Origin: Catenuloplanes atrovinosus
GTDB taxonomy: Bacteria > Actinomycetota > Actinomycetes > Mycobacteriales > Micromonosporaceae
Direction: 5' to 3'
DNA: 64,000 nucleotides
Assembly: GCF_031458235.1 (NCBI RefSeq)
Contig: NZ_JAVDYB010000001.1
Location: forward strand, 2,935,001-2,999,000
Positions 31,594 through 41,095 of this stretch are shown here, one piece after another. The notes beneath the pieces were generated by a model. That model had not been told where the DNA came from, did no database searches, and worked only from the letters and a program-made list of their open reading frames with translations. Position 1 is the first letter of the stretch. Each line of letters begins with the position of its first letter. The position numbers and the translations under genes were made by a program.

Positions 31594-33833
31594 ACCAGCG
31601 TCCTCGGCCGGACCGCGTTGGCCCGGTCCACCAGCGCGTACCGTTCCTCGCGCGTACGGGCGTGCTGGGCCAGCATCCGATAGGTGCGCTCCAGCCCGAA
31701 CCGCACGCCGCGCTCGGTCAGCTCGTTGCCGAGGATGCGCTCCCGGGCGTGCGGCCCGGCACCGTCCCCGCCGAGCCAGTCCAGCGCGCGCTCGAGCAGC
31801 TCGGCCGCGAGCCGCGCCTGGCGTTCGGTGTCCAGCGCCAGCCGTTCCAGGCGCCGGGCCGCGCCGAGCAGGTCGTCGACCGGCCCGCCGTCGTCCGCCG
31901 CGCCGGCGATCCCGGCGCGGGTGGCCGCGACCTGCGCGGTCAGGTAGTGCGCGGAGCTCTCCGGCACCTGGTCCAGCACGGCCAGCGCGCCGGCCCGGTC
32001 GCCGTCCGCGAGCCGTAGCCGGGCCAGCCCGAACGCGGCGCTGAGGAAGCCGCGGTCGGTGGCCCACACCCGCGCGTAGTGCCCGGCCGCGGCCTCGGCG
32101 TCGCCCGCGCACTCGCACGCGGCGGCCAGCGCCAGCCGGGCCGCGCGCTCGCCGGGCAGCGCGTGGTAGACCGCCTCGAACGACGTGCGGGCCGCGGCCG
32201 GGTCGCGGTCGGCGAGCGCGGCCAGCCCGCGGTGCCAGTCGACGCGCCAGTCGAGCGGGTCCGCCGCGGCCCGCGCGTCCAGCTCCGCCCGTGCCCGCCT
32301 CGGGTGGCCCGCGTCCAGGTGCGCCCGGACCAGCCGGAACCCGACCTCGGGGCTGTCCACCGGCGCCGCGGTCAGCGCGCGCACCACCTCGTCCGGCGCG
32401 CCGGTGCCGAGCGACGCCAGGAAGCCCGCGCCCGGGTCCAGCACGTCCACCAGCGGCGCCGGCAGCGCGGCGGCCACCTCGCGCGGGTCGGGAATCCCGG
32501 CCGCGTCCCGGCCGCCGTTCTCCGCGGCGGCGACGTCGCCGGCCGCGGTGCCGAACGTGCGCCGCTCCGGCGTGAACCGCAGCGACGTGCTCGGCCGGGG
32601 GGTGCCGTCGGCGACCGCCAGCACCTCGCGCAGCACGCCGAGCAGTTGCTCGCTGAACTCGGCCGCGCCGCCGAACCGGCGCTCCGCGCGCGGATGGGTG
32701 GCGCGCCGGAGAACCCGGTAGAACGCGTCGTGCTCGGCCAGCAGCGGCGCCTCCTCCGGCGTCGGCAGCCGCGTCGCGTACGTGCTGGTGAAGCCGCGCG
32801 CGCCGAGCGCGAGCACGGCGAGTGACCGGCCCACCGTGTAGAGGTCGGACGCGACGGACGGCCCCGCCGCGGCGATCTCCGGCGCCTGGTAGCCGGGCGT
32901 GCCGTAGATCGCGGACTCCTCGTCGGACAGGTGCCGGACCGCGCCCAGGTCGATCAGCTTGAGCTGCTCCTCGGCCTGGATCACGTTGTCCGGCTTGAAG
33001 TCGCAGAACAGCAGGTCCCGGTCGTGCAGGTAGTCGAGCGCGGGCAGGATCTCCACGCCGTACGCGATCACCTCGGCCAGCGGCAGCCCGGCCGCGCCGG
33101 TCTCCTCCCGGCGGGCCACCAGCCGGTCGCGCAGCGACTCGCCGCCGACGTACTCCATCACGATGTAGCCGACCGGGTCGCCGGTCTTCGGGTCCGGGTG
33201 CTGTACGAAGTCGTGGATCTTGACGATGTTCGGGTGATCGATCTCGACCAGGTAGCGGCGCTCGGTCACGGCCGCGGCGGCGGCGTCCGGGTCGGCAGTG
33301 TTGATCAGGCCCTTGAGCACCACCCACCGGTCCGACACCGCGTCCGAGACGTGCCGGTCCCGGGCCAGGTAGATCCAGCCGAGCCCGCCGTACGCGAGCG
33401 CGCCCAGCACCTCGTACCGATCGTGCACGAGGTCGCCGGCGCCGAGCCGGGGCAGGAACGAGAACGCGGTGCCGCAGTGCGGGCAGAATCCCTCGGTGCG
33501 GCCCGGCCGCCCGTCCCGGCCCCGCCCGACCGGCTTGTCGCAGCTCAGGCAGAAGCGCCGGGGCTCGGCCACGACCGGGTCGGCCATCACCGCGGTGGCC
33601 GGGTCGCGCGGCGGCACCCGCGCGATCTCCACCAGGCCCGCGCCGAGCCGGCCGCGCCCGGACCGCCCGGACCGCCCGGAGGCCGAGCCGCGGGTGCGCG
33701 CGGATCCGCCGGTCGCGGCGGACGTGGGCGGGAGTTCGGTGACACCGGTGGGGGCCTTGTGGCCGCACTCGTCGCAGTAGCCGTCCGGGCTGTACCGCCC
33801 CGGGCAGGCCGGACGCCGGCAGGACGCGCTCAT
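31590..33833 (-). CDS. pknG: Ser/Thr protein kinase PknG
   Basis: 747 residues, close to the ~750 of mycobacterial PknG. Order: an N-terminal zinc ribbon (ACPGRYSPDGYCDECG), a rubredoxin-like metal site (FCLSCDK ... FCPHCG, about 93-125), the kinase domain (about 140-400) and TPR-like helices to the end. Kinase motifs are PknG-type: VVLKGLINT (ATP Lys), LLFCDFKPDN in place of HRDLKPEN, and LIDLGAV in place of DFG. Known PknG senses amino-acid supply and phosphorylates the FHA protein GarA to tune 2-oxoglutarate metabolism. Its neighbours glnH and glnX fit that pathway. Start ATG 33833 overlaps the upstream stop. Confidence 0.93.
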   Translation of the reverse strand: MSASCRRPACPGRYSPDGYCDECGHKAPTGVTELPPTSAATGGSARTRGSASGRSGRSGRGRLGAGLVEIARVPPRDPATAVMADPVVAEPRRFCLSCDKPVGRGRDGRPGRTEGFCPHCGTAFSFLPRLGAGDLVHDRYEVLGALAYGGLGWIYLARDRHVSDAVSDRWVVLKGLINTADPDAAAAAVTERRYLVEIDHPNIVKIHDFVQHPDPKTGDPVGYIVMEYVGGESLRDRLVARREETGAAGLPLAEVIAYGVEILPALDYLHDRDLLFCDFKPDNVIQAEEQLKLIDLGAVRHLSDEESAIYGTPGYQAPEIAAAGPSVASDLYTVGRSLAVLALGARGFTSTYATRLPTPEEAPLLAEHDAFYRVLRRATHPRAERRFGGAAEFSEQLLGVLREVLAVADGTPRPSTSLRFTPERRTFGTAAGDVAAAENGGRDAAGIPDPREVAAALPAPLVDVLDPGAGFLASLGTGAPDEVVRALTAAPVDSPEVGFRLVRAHLDAGHPRRARAELDARAAADPLDWRVDWHRGLAALADRDPAAARTSFEAVYHALPGERAARLALAAACECAGDAEAAAGHYARVWATDRGFLSAAFGLARLRLADGDRAGALAVLDQVPESSAHYLTAQVAATRAGIAGAADDGGPVDDLLGAARRLERLALDTERQARLAAELLERALDWLGGDGAGPHARERILGNELTERGVRFGLERTYRMLAQHARTREERYALVDRANAVRPRTLV

Positions 33834-35068
33834 CGGGATCGCCCTCCTTCCACAGGTGGATCCGGGATGCCGGCCGGTTCCGGGCCGCCGCCCGCGAGCG
33901 CGCGCTGGTAGGCGACGACCGCGCGGGTCGCGGCCGGGAGGTCGCACGGGGACGTGTAGAGCAGCGTCTCCGCGCGTTCGTGCAGGGTGGCCGCGTACCC
34001 GTCCTCGATCAGGCCGAGCCGCGCCGCCTTCGCCCGGTACGCCGACAGCCGCCCGCGCAGCTCGGTGCGGCGGCGCAGCAGCCCGTCCGCGGCCTCGTGC
34101 AGGTGCCCGGCCCGCTCCAGCGCCGTGGCCGCGCCCCGCTCCGCCGCCGCCAGCTCGTCGGCGAGCCGTGGCCACCGGCCCTCCCGCTGAATCTCCCCGA
34201 TCTGGCGCAGGTGCGCGCGCAGCGCCTCGGCCGCGGCCGGCGGTTCCGGCAGGCCCGGCCGGAGGATCTTCTCGTGCACGACCCGGAAGACCTCGGCGGC
34301 ACGGTCCTCGGCGGCGGCGACCGCGTCCACGTCCCGGGCGAGCCGGGCCAGCCGCTCCGGGTAGCGGTCGCGCAGCCGCGCCAGCCCGGCCAGGCCCGTT
34401 GCGATCCGGTTGACCTCCTCCGCGAGGTCGCGGAGCCGGGTCGTGACCGTGACGTCGGCGCCGCCGAGCGGGTCGGCGAGCGCGGCCAGGTGCGCGGTGG
34501 CCAGCCGGGCCTCCACGTCCGCGAGTGCGGCGCCGGCGTCACCGCTGTCGCCGAGCCCGGACGCGGTGGCGCGGGCCCGGTCCAGCGCGGTGGTCAGCGG
34601 CGTCAGCCGCTCGGCGACGGCGGTGTGCGCGGCCTCGACCCGCGCGCACACGGCGCGCACCTCCTCGGCCTGCCGCTCCAGGTCGCCGGCGAGCGCGGGC
34701 AGCGTGAGCGTGGGCGGGCCGGTCTCGATGATCATGCCGTCCGGTCCGGCGGCCACGCACGGTTCGCGCAGCAGCGTGGTGAGCGTGCGCAGCCCGGCCG
34801 CGCCCGGCCGGTTACCGGCGGCGGCGCGCGCGGCGCGGGCCTGGTCGAGGCGGGCGCCGAGCGCGGCGAACCGGGACCACAGCACGCCGGTGCGGTGCAG
34901 CGTCTCGGTGGCCACCCGCGCGGTGCGGCCGGTCAGCCCGGGACGGCGCAGCGCGGTCAGGCCCGGGTGGTTGTCCAGCCAGTACATGGCCGCGGAGATC
35001 CGGTCGTGCGCGGCGACCAGGCCGGTCAGCGCGGCGTCGGCCTCGTCGCGGCTCATCGGCGGCGTCAC
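33830..35068 (-). CDS. Coiled-coil protein of the pknG operon
   Basis: 412 residues if started at GTG 35068 (overlapping the glnH stop, GTGA); ATG 35056 would shorten it by four. It is almost wholly helical and Ala/Arg/Leu/Glu-rich with heptad-like stretches (RLRDLAEEVNRIATGLAGLA, LAAAERGAATALERAGHLHE). No enzyme motif, signal peptide or membrane helix is visible. Coupling on both sides to glnH and pknG suggests a cytoplasmic adaptor between the sensor and the kinase (inference). No family name can be given. Confidence 0.7.
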   Translation of the reverse strand: MTPPMSRDEADAALTGLVAAHDRISAAMYWLDNHPGLTALRRPGLTGRTARVATETLHRTGVLWSRFAALGARLDQARAARAAAGNRPGAAGLRTLTTLLREPCVAAGPDGMIIETGPPTLTLPALAGDLERQAEEVRAVCARVEAAHTAVAERLTPLTTALDRARATASGLGDSGDAGAALADVEARLATAHLAALADPLGGADVTVTTRLRDLAEEVNRIATGLAGLARLRDRYPERLARLARDVDAVAAAEDRAAEVFRVVHEKILRPGLPEPPAAAEALRAHLRQIGEIQREGRWPRLADELAAAERGAATALERAGHLHEAADGLLRRRTELRGRLSAYRAKAARLGLIEDGYAATLHERAETLLYTSPCDLPAATRAVVAYQRALAGGGPEPAGIPDPPVEGGRSR

Positions 35069-36054
35069 CGGTACCTCGCGGCCGGTGGCGCCGGCGTGCC
35101 GCCGCCGAGCCCGGAGAGCCAGGCGCCGTAGACGCGCGCCCAGGTGCCGTCCGCGCGGATGTCCTCCAGCACCGCGTTGACGAACCGCACCATGTCGTCG
35201 CGGCCCCGCTGGATCGCGATGCCGTACGGCTCGTCGGTGAACCTCGCGCCGACCACCTCGGTATTCGGGTCCTGGGCGGCCAGTCCGGCGAGGATGCTGT
35301 CGTCGGTGGAGACCGCGTCCACCTGGTTCTGCTGGAGCATGACCAGGCAGTCGGTCCAGCCGGACACCGCGACCGGGACCGGCCCGGCCGGGTGCGCCGC
35401 GATGGTGCGGATCGAGGTGCTGCCCGCGGAGGCGCACACCTTCCGCCCGCCGAGGTCGTCCATGCCGGCGATCCCGGAGCCGCGGCGGACCAGCACGCGC
35501 TGCCCGGCCGTGAAGTACTCGGTGGAGAAGCTGACCTGCTGCCAGCGCTCGCAGTTCATCGTCATGGTGGCGATCACCAGGTCGACCTCGCCGTTGCGGA
35601 TGGCGTCGATCCGGGTGCTGGAGGTGACGGTGCGGAACTGGATCCGGTTCTCGTCGCCGAATATGGCCTTGGCGATCTGCCGGGCGATGTCGATGTCGAA
35701 GCCGGACAACTCGCCGGTCAGCGGGTCGCGGAACCCGAACCGGTAGCTGTTCTGGTCCACGCCCGCGATCAGCGTGCCGCGCCGGTGGATCGCCGCCATC
35801 GTGCTGCCGTCCGGCATCCGGTTCGGCGCCGGCCGGGTGCCGAACGGCCGGATGCTCGCACGCGGGTCGCAGTCCCGCGCGCCGGCCGGCGGCGCGGACG
35901 GGCTGGGTGCCGGGTCCTGCGCGCCGACCGGCGTCGGCGCGGCCCCGTCGACGGTCACCTCGGGCAGCCCGGCGCCGCCGGTGGCGCATCCGGCGAGCAC
36001 GGCCGTGAGCAGCGCGATCACGGCGAGGCTGCGGCGGGATCGGCTGAGGGTCAT
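35065..36054 (-). CDS. glnH: Substrate-binding lipoprotein GlnH
   Basis: 329 residues. The lipoprotein signal (AVIALLTAVLAGC, lipid Cys at about 23) is followed by a Pro-rich spacer and an SBP_bac_3 amino-acid-binding domain: LIAGVDQNSYRFGFRDPLTG, SGFDIDIARQIAKAIFG, VDLVIATMTMNCERWQQVSF and EPYGIAIQRG. In mycobacteria GlnH binds Asp/Glu outside the membrane and signals through GlnX to PknG (established). No ABC permease or ATPase is adjacent, supporting a sensor rather than a transporter. Overlaps glnX by ATGA. Confidence 0.9.
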   Translation of the reverse strand: MTLSRSRRSLAVIALLTAVLAGCATGGAGLPEVTVDGAAPTPVGAQDPAPSPSAPPAGARDCDPRASIRPFGTRPAPNRMPDGSTMAAIHRRGTLIAGVDQNSYRFGFRDPLTGELSGFDIDIARQIAKAIFGDENRIQFRTVTSSTRIDAIRNGEVDLVIATMTMNCERWQQVSFSTEYFTAGQRVLVRRGSGIAGMDDLGGRKVCASAGSTSIRTIAAHPAGPVPVAVSGWTDCLVMLQQNQVDAVSTDDSILAGLAAQDPNTEVVGARFTDEPYGIAIQRGRDDMVRFVNAVLEDIRADGTWARVYGAWLSGLGGGTPAPPAARYR

Positions 36055-37346
36055 CGGTACTCCGCCCTTCTGCGCTGCACGCCGACCGCGATGCCGGCGA
36101 CCATGATCGCGGTGAGCGCGCCCGCGCCCAGGTCGGCGAGGCGCAGCGCGGTGCCGGCCGCGCGGGCCCGGTCCGCGAGCACGTCGCCGTCCGCGGCGAC
36201 GGCGGCGCCGAGCGCCTCGTCGAACGCGGCGAAGTGGGTGGCCGCGTCGCCGAGCGTGACCTGGACCGCGCCGGGATAGTCGCCGCCGTCCTCCCTGGCC
36301 CGCGCGTCCCGGTGCGCGGCCAGCCAGCGGTCCGCCGCCGCGTCCGCGGCGGCCAGGTCCGGGGTGTCGTCCGCGCGGAGCCGGTCGAGCGGCCCGGCCG
36401 CGCCGGTGATCATGTTCAGCTGCTCGGTGTAGTGCTCCTCGAACGCGCGGCCGGACCCGCGGGCGACCAGCGTCAGCGCCTCGTCCGTGCGCGCCTGGAG
36501 ACCGGCGATCCGCGCGGCGGCCAGCGCGTCGACCCGGTCGGAGCCGTCCACCCGGCTGCCGTGCAACTGCACGCCGGCCACGATCGTGGACACCGCCAGC
36601 CAGAGCGTCAGCAGCACGGCCGCGCCGGTCGCGGCCAGCAGCCCGGGGCTGAACACCCGGTGGGTGAGCGTGGCCAGCCGCCGCTGCACCACGGCCAGCG
36701 CGACCAGCACCGCCAGGCACAGCACGAGCGCGGGCCAGGGGACCGCGCCGCCGGCCCGGCGCGAGGAGCGCAGGTCGCCGGACGCGTCGAGGTAGACGCC
36801 GTGCGCGGCGGGGAGCAGTTCCGCGCGCATCAGGCCGTTCGCCTCGCGCAGGTAGGCGGCGCCGACCGGCAGGCCCTGCCGGTTCAGGCTGCGCGCGGTC
36901 TCGATCAGCCCGGTGTAGACCGGCAGCCGGGAGTTGAGAACGGCCAGGTGCCGGGCGCCGTCGCCGCCGGGGCCGGACCCCAAGCCGGCGCTGAGCACGG
37001 TGAGCGCGCGGCCCGACTCGGCGATGTCGGCCGCGTAGCGGTCGCGCAGCGCGGGCGGCTCCAGCCCGCCGGAGAGGAACGCGGACGCGGCCGTCGCGTC
37101 CGCGTCGGAGAGCGCGCGGTAGAGGTCGAGTGCGGCGAGCGTGAGCGGGCCGTTGCGCGCGGCCAGCGTGTCCAGGTGCGCGGCGCGCTGCCGGACCCCG
37201 GTCACCGCGGCGACGCCGGCCAGCAGCGCCAGCACGATCAGGACGGTCATCCAGAGCGCGAGCCGCCCGGGCGTGTGCCGCAGGCTCCCGGTCAGGCGGT
37301 CACGGAGGGCGGGGGTGGTCGTCCGTTCCAGGGTCTGCGTCACCAT
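36051..37346 (-). CDS. glnX: Membrane sensor GlnX
   Basis: 431 residues from ATG 37346. TM1 (about 29-50; LWMTVLIVLALLAGVAAVTG) precedes an extracytoplasmic four-helix region, two adjacent central helices (ALVLCLAVLVALAVV and LLAATGAAVLLTLWLAVSTI), a second helical sensor module and a C-terminal TM near the end (ALTAIMVAGIAVGV). This two-module layout and gene order (glnX-glnH-pknG) match mycobacterial GlnX, which passes the GlnH signal to PknG. First gene of the seven-gene operon; promoter within 37347-37563, shared with the divergent helicase. Confidence 0.85.
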   Translation of the reverse strand: MVTQTLERTTTPALRDRLTGSLRHTPGRLALWMTVLIVLALLAGVAAVTGVRQRAAHLDTLAARNGPLTLAALDLYRALSDADATAASAFLSGGLEPPALRDRYAADIAESGRALTVLSAGLGSGPGGDGARHLAVLNSRLPVYTGLIETARSLNRQGLPVGAAYLREANGLMRAELLPAAHGVYLDASGDLRSSRRAGGAVPWPALVLCLAVLVALAVVQRRLATLTHRVFSPGLLAATGAAVLLTLWLAVSTIVAGVQLHGSRVDGSDRVDALAAARIAGLQARTDEALTLVARGSGRAFEEHYTEQLNMITGAAGPLDRLRADDTPDLAAADAAADRWLAAHRDARAREDGGDYPGAVQVTLGDAATHFAAFDEALGAAVAADGDVLADRARAAGTALRLADLGAGALTAIMVAGIAVGVQRRRAEYR

Positions 37347-37563
37347 GGCCTCAGCCCTTTCCGCTACCGGTGGTGGCCTGACCTTGTACTCACGGTAGAA
37401 AGGGGGGTCAACGGTGAATGAATGCCGGGCAGCCGAGAAGGCACCGGAGGTTCCCCCGGCCACCCACCCCCGGCCGGCCCGAAGGCCGTACCCCGTGATG
37501 ATTGTGATCGTCCTAAGGCCGGTTGGCGGGGGCGTGACGGGACCAGGCATGATCGGTGACACC

Positions 37564-40068
37564 ATGACCACGCTGACCGACCGGCTGCCCGGCACCGCGG
37601 ACCCCGACGCGCTCTACGAGATCTTCAGTCTCTGGGCGCAGGAGCGGGGGCTGAGCCTCTATCCGCACCAGGAGGAGGCGCTGATCGAGATCGTCTCCGG
37701 CGCGAATCTCATCCTGAACACGCCCACCGGGTCGGGCAAGAGCCTGGTCGCGACCGCGGCGCACTTCGCGGCGCTGGCCCGCAACGGCACCACGTTCTAC
37801 ACCGCGCCGATCAAGGCGCTGGTCTCGGAGAAGTTCTTCTCGCTGGTGGAGGTCTTCGGCGCGGAGAACGTGGGCATGCTGACCGGCGACGCCTCCGTCA
37901 ACGAGGACGCGCCGATCATCTGCTGTACCGCCGAGATCCTGGCCAACATCGCGCTGCGCGAGGGCGCGGACGCGGACGTCGGCCAGGTCGTGATGGACGA
38001 GTTCCACTTCTACGCGGAGCCGGACCGCGGCTGGGCCTGGCAGGTGCCGCTGCTGGAGCTGCCGCAGGCGCAGTTCGTGCTGATGTCCGCGACGCTCGGC
38101 GACGTCGCCCGGTTCGAGCAGGACCTGACCCGGCGGACCGGGCGGCCGACCGCGGTGGTGCGCTCGGTGGAGCGGCCGGTGCCGCTGCTGTTCAGCTACG
38201 TCACCACGCCGATGCACGAGACCATCGAGGAACTGCTGACCACGCACCAGGCCCCGGTGTACGTCGTGCACTTCACCCAGGCCGCGGCGCTGGAGCGGGC
38301 GCAGTCGCTGATGTCGGTGAACGTCGCGACCCGGGCCGAGAAGGACCAGATCGCCGACATGATCGGCAACTTCCGGTTCGCGGCCGGCTTCGGCCGGACA
38401 CTGTCCCGGCTGGTGCGGCACGGCATCGGCGTGCACCACGCGGGAATGCTGCCGAAGTACCGGCGGCTGGTGGAGACGCTGGCCCAGGCCGGCCTGCTCA
38501 AGGTCATCTGCGGTACGGACACGCTCGGCGTCGGCATCAACGTGCCGATCCGCACCGTGCTGTTCACCGGCCTGTCCAAGTACGACGGCGTGCGCACCCG
38601 GCTGCTGCGGGCGCGCGAGTTCCACCAGATCGCGGGCCGGGCCGGGCGCGCCGGATTCGACACGATCGGGCGCGTGGTGGTGCAGGCGCCGGAGCACGTG
38701 ATCGACAACGAGCGTGCGCTGGCCAAGGCCGGCGACGACCCGAAGAAGCGCCGCAAGGTGGTGAAGAAGAAGCCGCCGGAGGGCACGATCGGCTGGGGGC
38801 AGCCCACGTTCGACCGGCTGGTCGAGGCGGAGCCGGAGCCGCTGACGTCGTCGTTCCAGGTGTCGCACGCGATGCTGCTGAACGTGCTGGCCCGGCGCGG
38901 CGACTTCTTCACCGCGATGCGCCGGCTGCTCACCGAGAACGACGAGGATCGCGCGTCGCAGCGCCGGCTGGTGCACCGGGCGATCCTGATCTACCGCGCG
39001 CTGCTGGCCGGCGGCGTGATCGAGCGCCTGCCCGCCCCCGACGAGGAGGGGCGGACGGTACGGCTGACCATGGACCTCCAGCTGGACTTCGCGCTGAACC
39101 AGCCGCTGTCGCCGTTCGCGGTGGCGTCGCTGGAACTGCTCGACCGAGAGGCGCCGTCCTACCCGCTCGATGTGGTGTCCGTGATCGAGTCGACGCTGGA
39201 GAACCCGCGGCAGATCCTGTCCGCGCAGCAGTTCAAGGCGCGCGGCGAGGCCGTCAACGCGATGAAGGCCGAGGGCATCGAGTACGACCAGCGGATGGAG
39301 CTGCTCGAGGAGGTCACCCATCCGCGCCCGCTCGCCGACCTGCTGGAGGCGGCGTACGAGACGTACCGGCGCGGCCACCCGTGGGTCGCCGACTACGAGC
39401 TGGCGCCCAAGTCCGTGGTGCGCGACCTCTACGAGCGGGCGATGACGTTCGGCGAGTTCGTCTCGTTCTACGGCCTGTCCCGCTCCGAGGGCCTGGTCCT
39501 GCGCTACCTCGCGGACGCGTTCCGGGCGCTGCGCCAGACCGTGCCGGAGGACGCGAAGACCGACGAACTGGTCGACCTGATCGAGTGGCTGGGCGAACTG
39601 GTCCGGCAGGTCGACTCGTCGCTGCTGGACGAGTGGGAGCGGCTGCGGAACCCGGGCGCGGTCGTGGCCGCGCAGCCGCTGGAGGACAAGCCGCCGGCCG
39701 TCACCCGCAACCTGCGCGCGTTCAAGGTGCTGGTCCGCAACGCCATGTTCCGCCGCGTCGAGCTGGCCGCGCTGCACCAGTGGGCCGCGCTCGGCGAACT
39801 GGACGGCGAGTCCGGCTGGGACGCCGCGGCGTGGGCCGACGCGCTCCAGCCGTACTACGAGGAGCACGCGGACATCGGCACCGGGCCGGACGCGCGCGGC
39901 CCGGCACTGCTCCAGATCACCCAGGACCGCACCGAGTGGACGGTCCGCCAGGTGCTCGACGACCCGGCCGAGGACCACGACTGGGCGATCACCGCGGTCG
40001 TCGACCTGGCCGCCTCCGACGAGGCCGGCGTCGCGGTCCTCCGGGTCACCGACGTCGGTCAGATGTAG
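37564..40068 (+). CDS. Ski2-like DEAD/DEAH helicase (DUF3516-type)
   Basis: 834 residues from ATG 37564 (ATG 37549 is possible). Superfamily 2 motifs: I (NTPTGSGKSLVA), Ia (FYTAPIKALVSEKFF), II (VVMDEFHFY), III (LMSATLGD), V (VICGTDTLGVGINVPI) and VI (HQIAGRAGRAGFD). A long C-terminal region (about 430-834), with repeated acidic helices such as VVDLAASDEAGVAVL at the end, matches the actinobacterial DUF3516 family. Probably an RNA or structured nucleic-acid helicase; substrate unknown. Single gene, convergent with the broken UvrA-like gene. Confidence 0.88.
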   Translation: MTTLTDRLPGTADPDALYEIFSLWAQERGLSLYPHQEEALIEIVSGANLILNTPTGSGKSLVATAAHFAALARNGTTFYTAPIKALVSEKFFSLVEVFGAENVGMLTGDASVNEDAPIICCTAEILANIALREGADADVGQVVMDEFHFYAEPDRGWAWQVPLLELPQAQFVLMSATLGDVARFEQDLTRRTGRPTAVVRSVERPVPLLFSYVTTPMHETIEELLTTHQAPVYVVHFTQAAALERAQSLMSVNVATRAEKDQIADMIGNFRFAAGFGRTLSRLVRHGIGVHHAGMLPKYRRLVETLAQAGLLKVICGTDTLGVGINVPIRTVLFTGLSKYDGVRTRLLRAREFHQIAGRAGRAGFDTIGRVVVQAPEHVIDNERALAKAGDDPKKRRKVVKKKPPEGTIGWGQPTFDRLVEAEPEPLTSSFQVSHAMLLNVLARRGDFFTAMRRLLTENDEDRASQRRLVHRAILIYRALLAGGVIERLPAPDEEGRTVRLTMDLQLDFALNQPLSPFAVASLELLDREAPSYPLDVVSVIESTLENPRQILSAQQFKARGEAVNAMKAEGIEYDQRMELLEEVTHPRPLADLLEAAYETYRRGHPWVADYELAPKSVVRDLYERAMTFGEFVSFYGLSRSEGLVLRYLADAFRALRQTVPEDAKTDELVDLIEWLGELVRQVDSSLLDEWERLRNPGAVVAAQPLEDKPPAVTRNLRAFKVLVRNAMFRRVELAALHQWAALGELDGESGWDAAAWADALQPYYEEHADIGTGPDARGPALLQITQDRTEWTVRQVLDDPAEDHDWAITAVVDLAASDEAGVAVLRVTDVGQM

Positions 40069-40074
40069 CCCGGC

Positions 40075-41084
40075 TCAGCGCAGCCGCCGCAGGAACGGCG
40101 CGGTCGGCCCGTCGCCGTCCGCGACCCGCGCGGGCGGGCCGGTGTTGATGATCCGGCCGCCCGCCTCGCCCGCGCCCGGCCCGAGGTCGATGATCCAGTC
40201 GGCGCTCGCGTCACCGTGCGGGCGATCGGGCCGAGGCCGGTGCCCGCGCAGTCCGGGCACGCCCGCCGGTCCAGGAACGGCCGGTAGAGCCGCTTGGCCT
40301 GGTCCGTGCCGGCCGCCGCGTACGCCGCCTCGATCTCCGCGAGCGCGCCGGTCAGCGCGGTGTCCGCGCGGTAGGTGTACTCGCCGGTGCGTTTGCGGTT
40401 CGTGCCGGTCAGCGTGACCGGCACGGTGGCGCCGCCGGTGCCGTGCAGCGCGGCCCGGCGGAACGCCTCCGGCAGCGCCCGCCACGGCAGGGTCAGGTCG
40501 GCGCCGTGCTGCGCGGCCAGCGACGGCAGGTACGCGGCCTCGTTGGACAGCGGCCCGGCGAACCAGTCGGAGCCGCCCGCCAGCACCGGCAGCTCCGGGT
40601 GCGGCACCACCAGCTCCGGCAGCGCGGCCACCAGCTCGCGCGCGCCGACGCAGGTGTGGCAGATGCCGTCCCGGGTGTGCGGATCGAACTGCGCCGGATG
40701 CAGCGGGCCGGTCCACGTGCCACCGTCGGCCAGCGGCGCCAGCCGCGCGAAGACCAGCCCCAGGTACGCGTCCACACCGGTCAGCGTGCCGAGCGTGGAG
40801 TGCGGGTTGCGGTTGGCGTTGCGCTGGTCCACCGCGAGCGTGGCGGTCAGCCCGCGCACCCGGTCCACCCGCGGCCGGTCCCGCGGCGTCAGGAACTTAC
40901 GCACGTACGGATCGAAGCCCTCCACGTACCGCAGCTGCGCCTCCGCGTGCAGCGTGTCCATCACCAGCGAGCTCTTGCCGCTGCCGCTCACGCCGGTGAA
41001 CGCGGTGATGGTGCCGTGCGGGATCCGGACGTCGACGCCACGCAGGTTGTGGGTCCGCACGCCGGTCAGCTCGATCCAGGCCAT
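40075..41084 (-). pseudogene. UvrA-like ABC ATPase, internal deletion plus frameshift
   Basis: From ATG 41084 the frame reads a good UvrA-like N-terminal half: TAFTGVSGSGKSSLVMDTLH (Walker A), GLTATLAVDQRNANRNPHST, a zinc-type ICHTCVGA and a second CPDCAGTGLGPIAR. At about 40205-40215 homology jumps into another frame at ASADWIIDLGPGAGEAGGRI, the normal C-terminal end of these proteins, which finishes FLRRLR at 40075. The ABC signature, the Walker B sites and the whole second ATPase module (roughly 400 residues of a usual 750-800) are missing. The original-frame tail is Arg/Ser/Ala-rich nonsense. A recent deletion is likely. Confidence 0.85.
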
Positions 41085-41095
41085 GCGGCCGCATG

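Noticed and set aside
30286-33768. 1160-codon frame joining part of pknG with the PP2C
   Set aside because: Only the last 435 codons are real (PP2C). The upstream part is an out-of-frame reading of pknG, and a GTG start overlaps the pknG stop.
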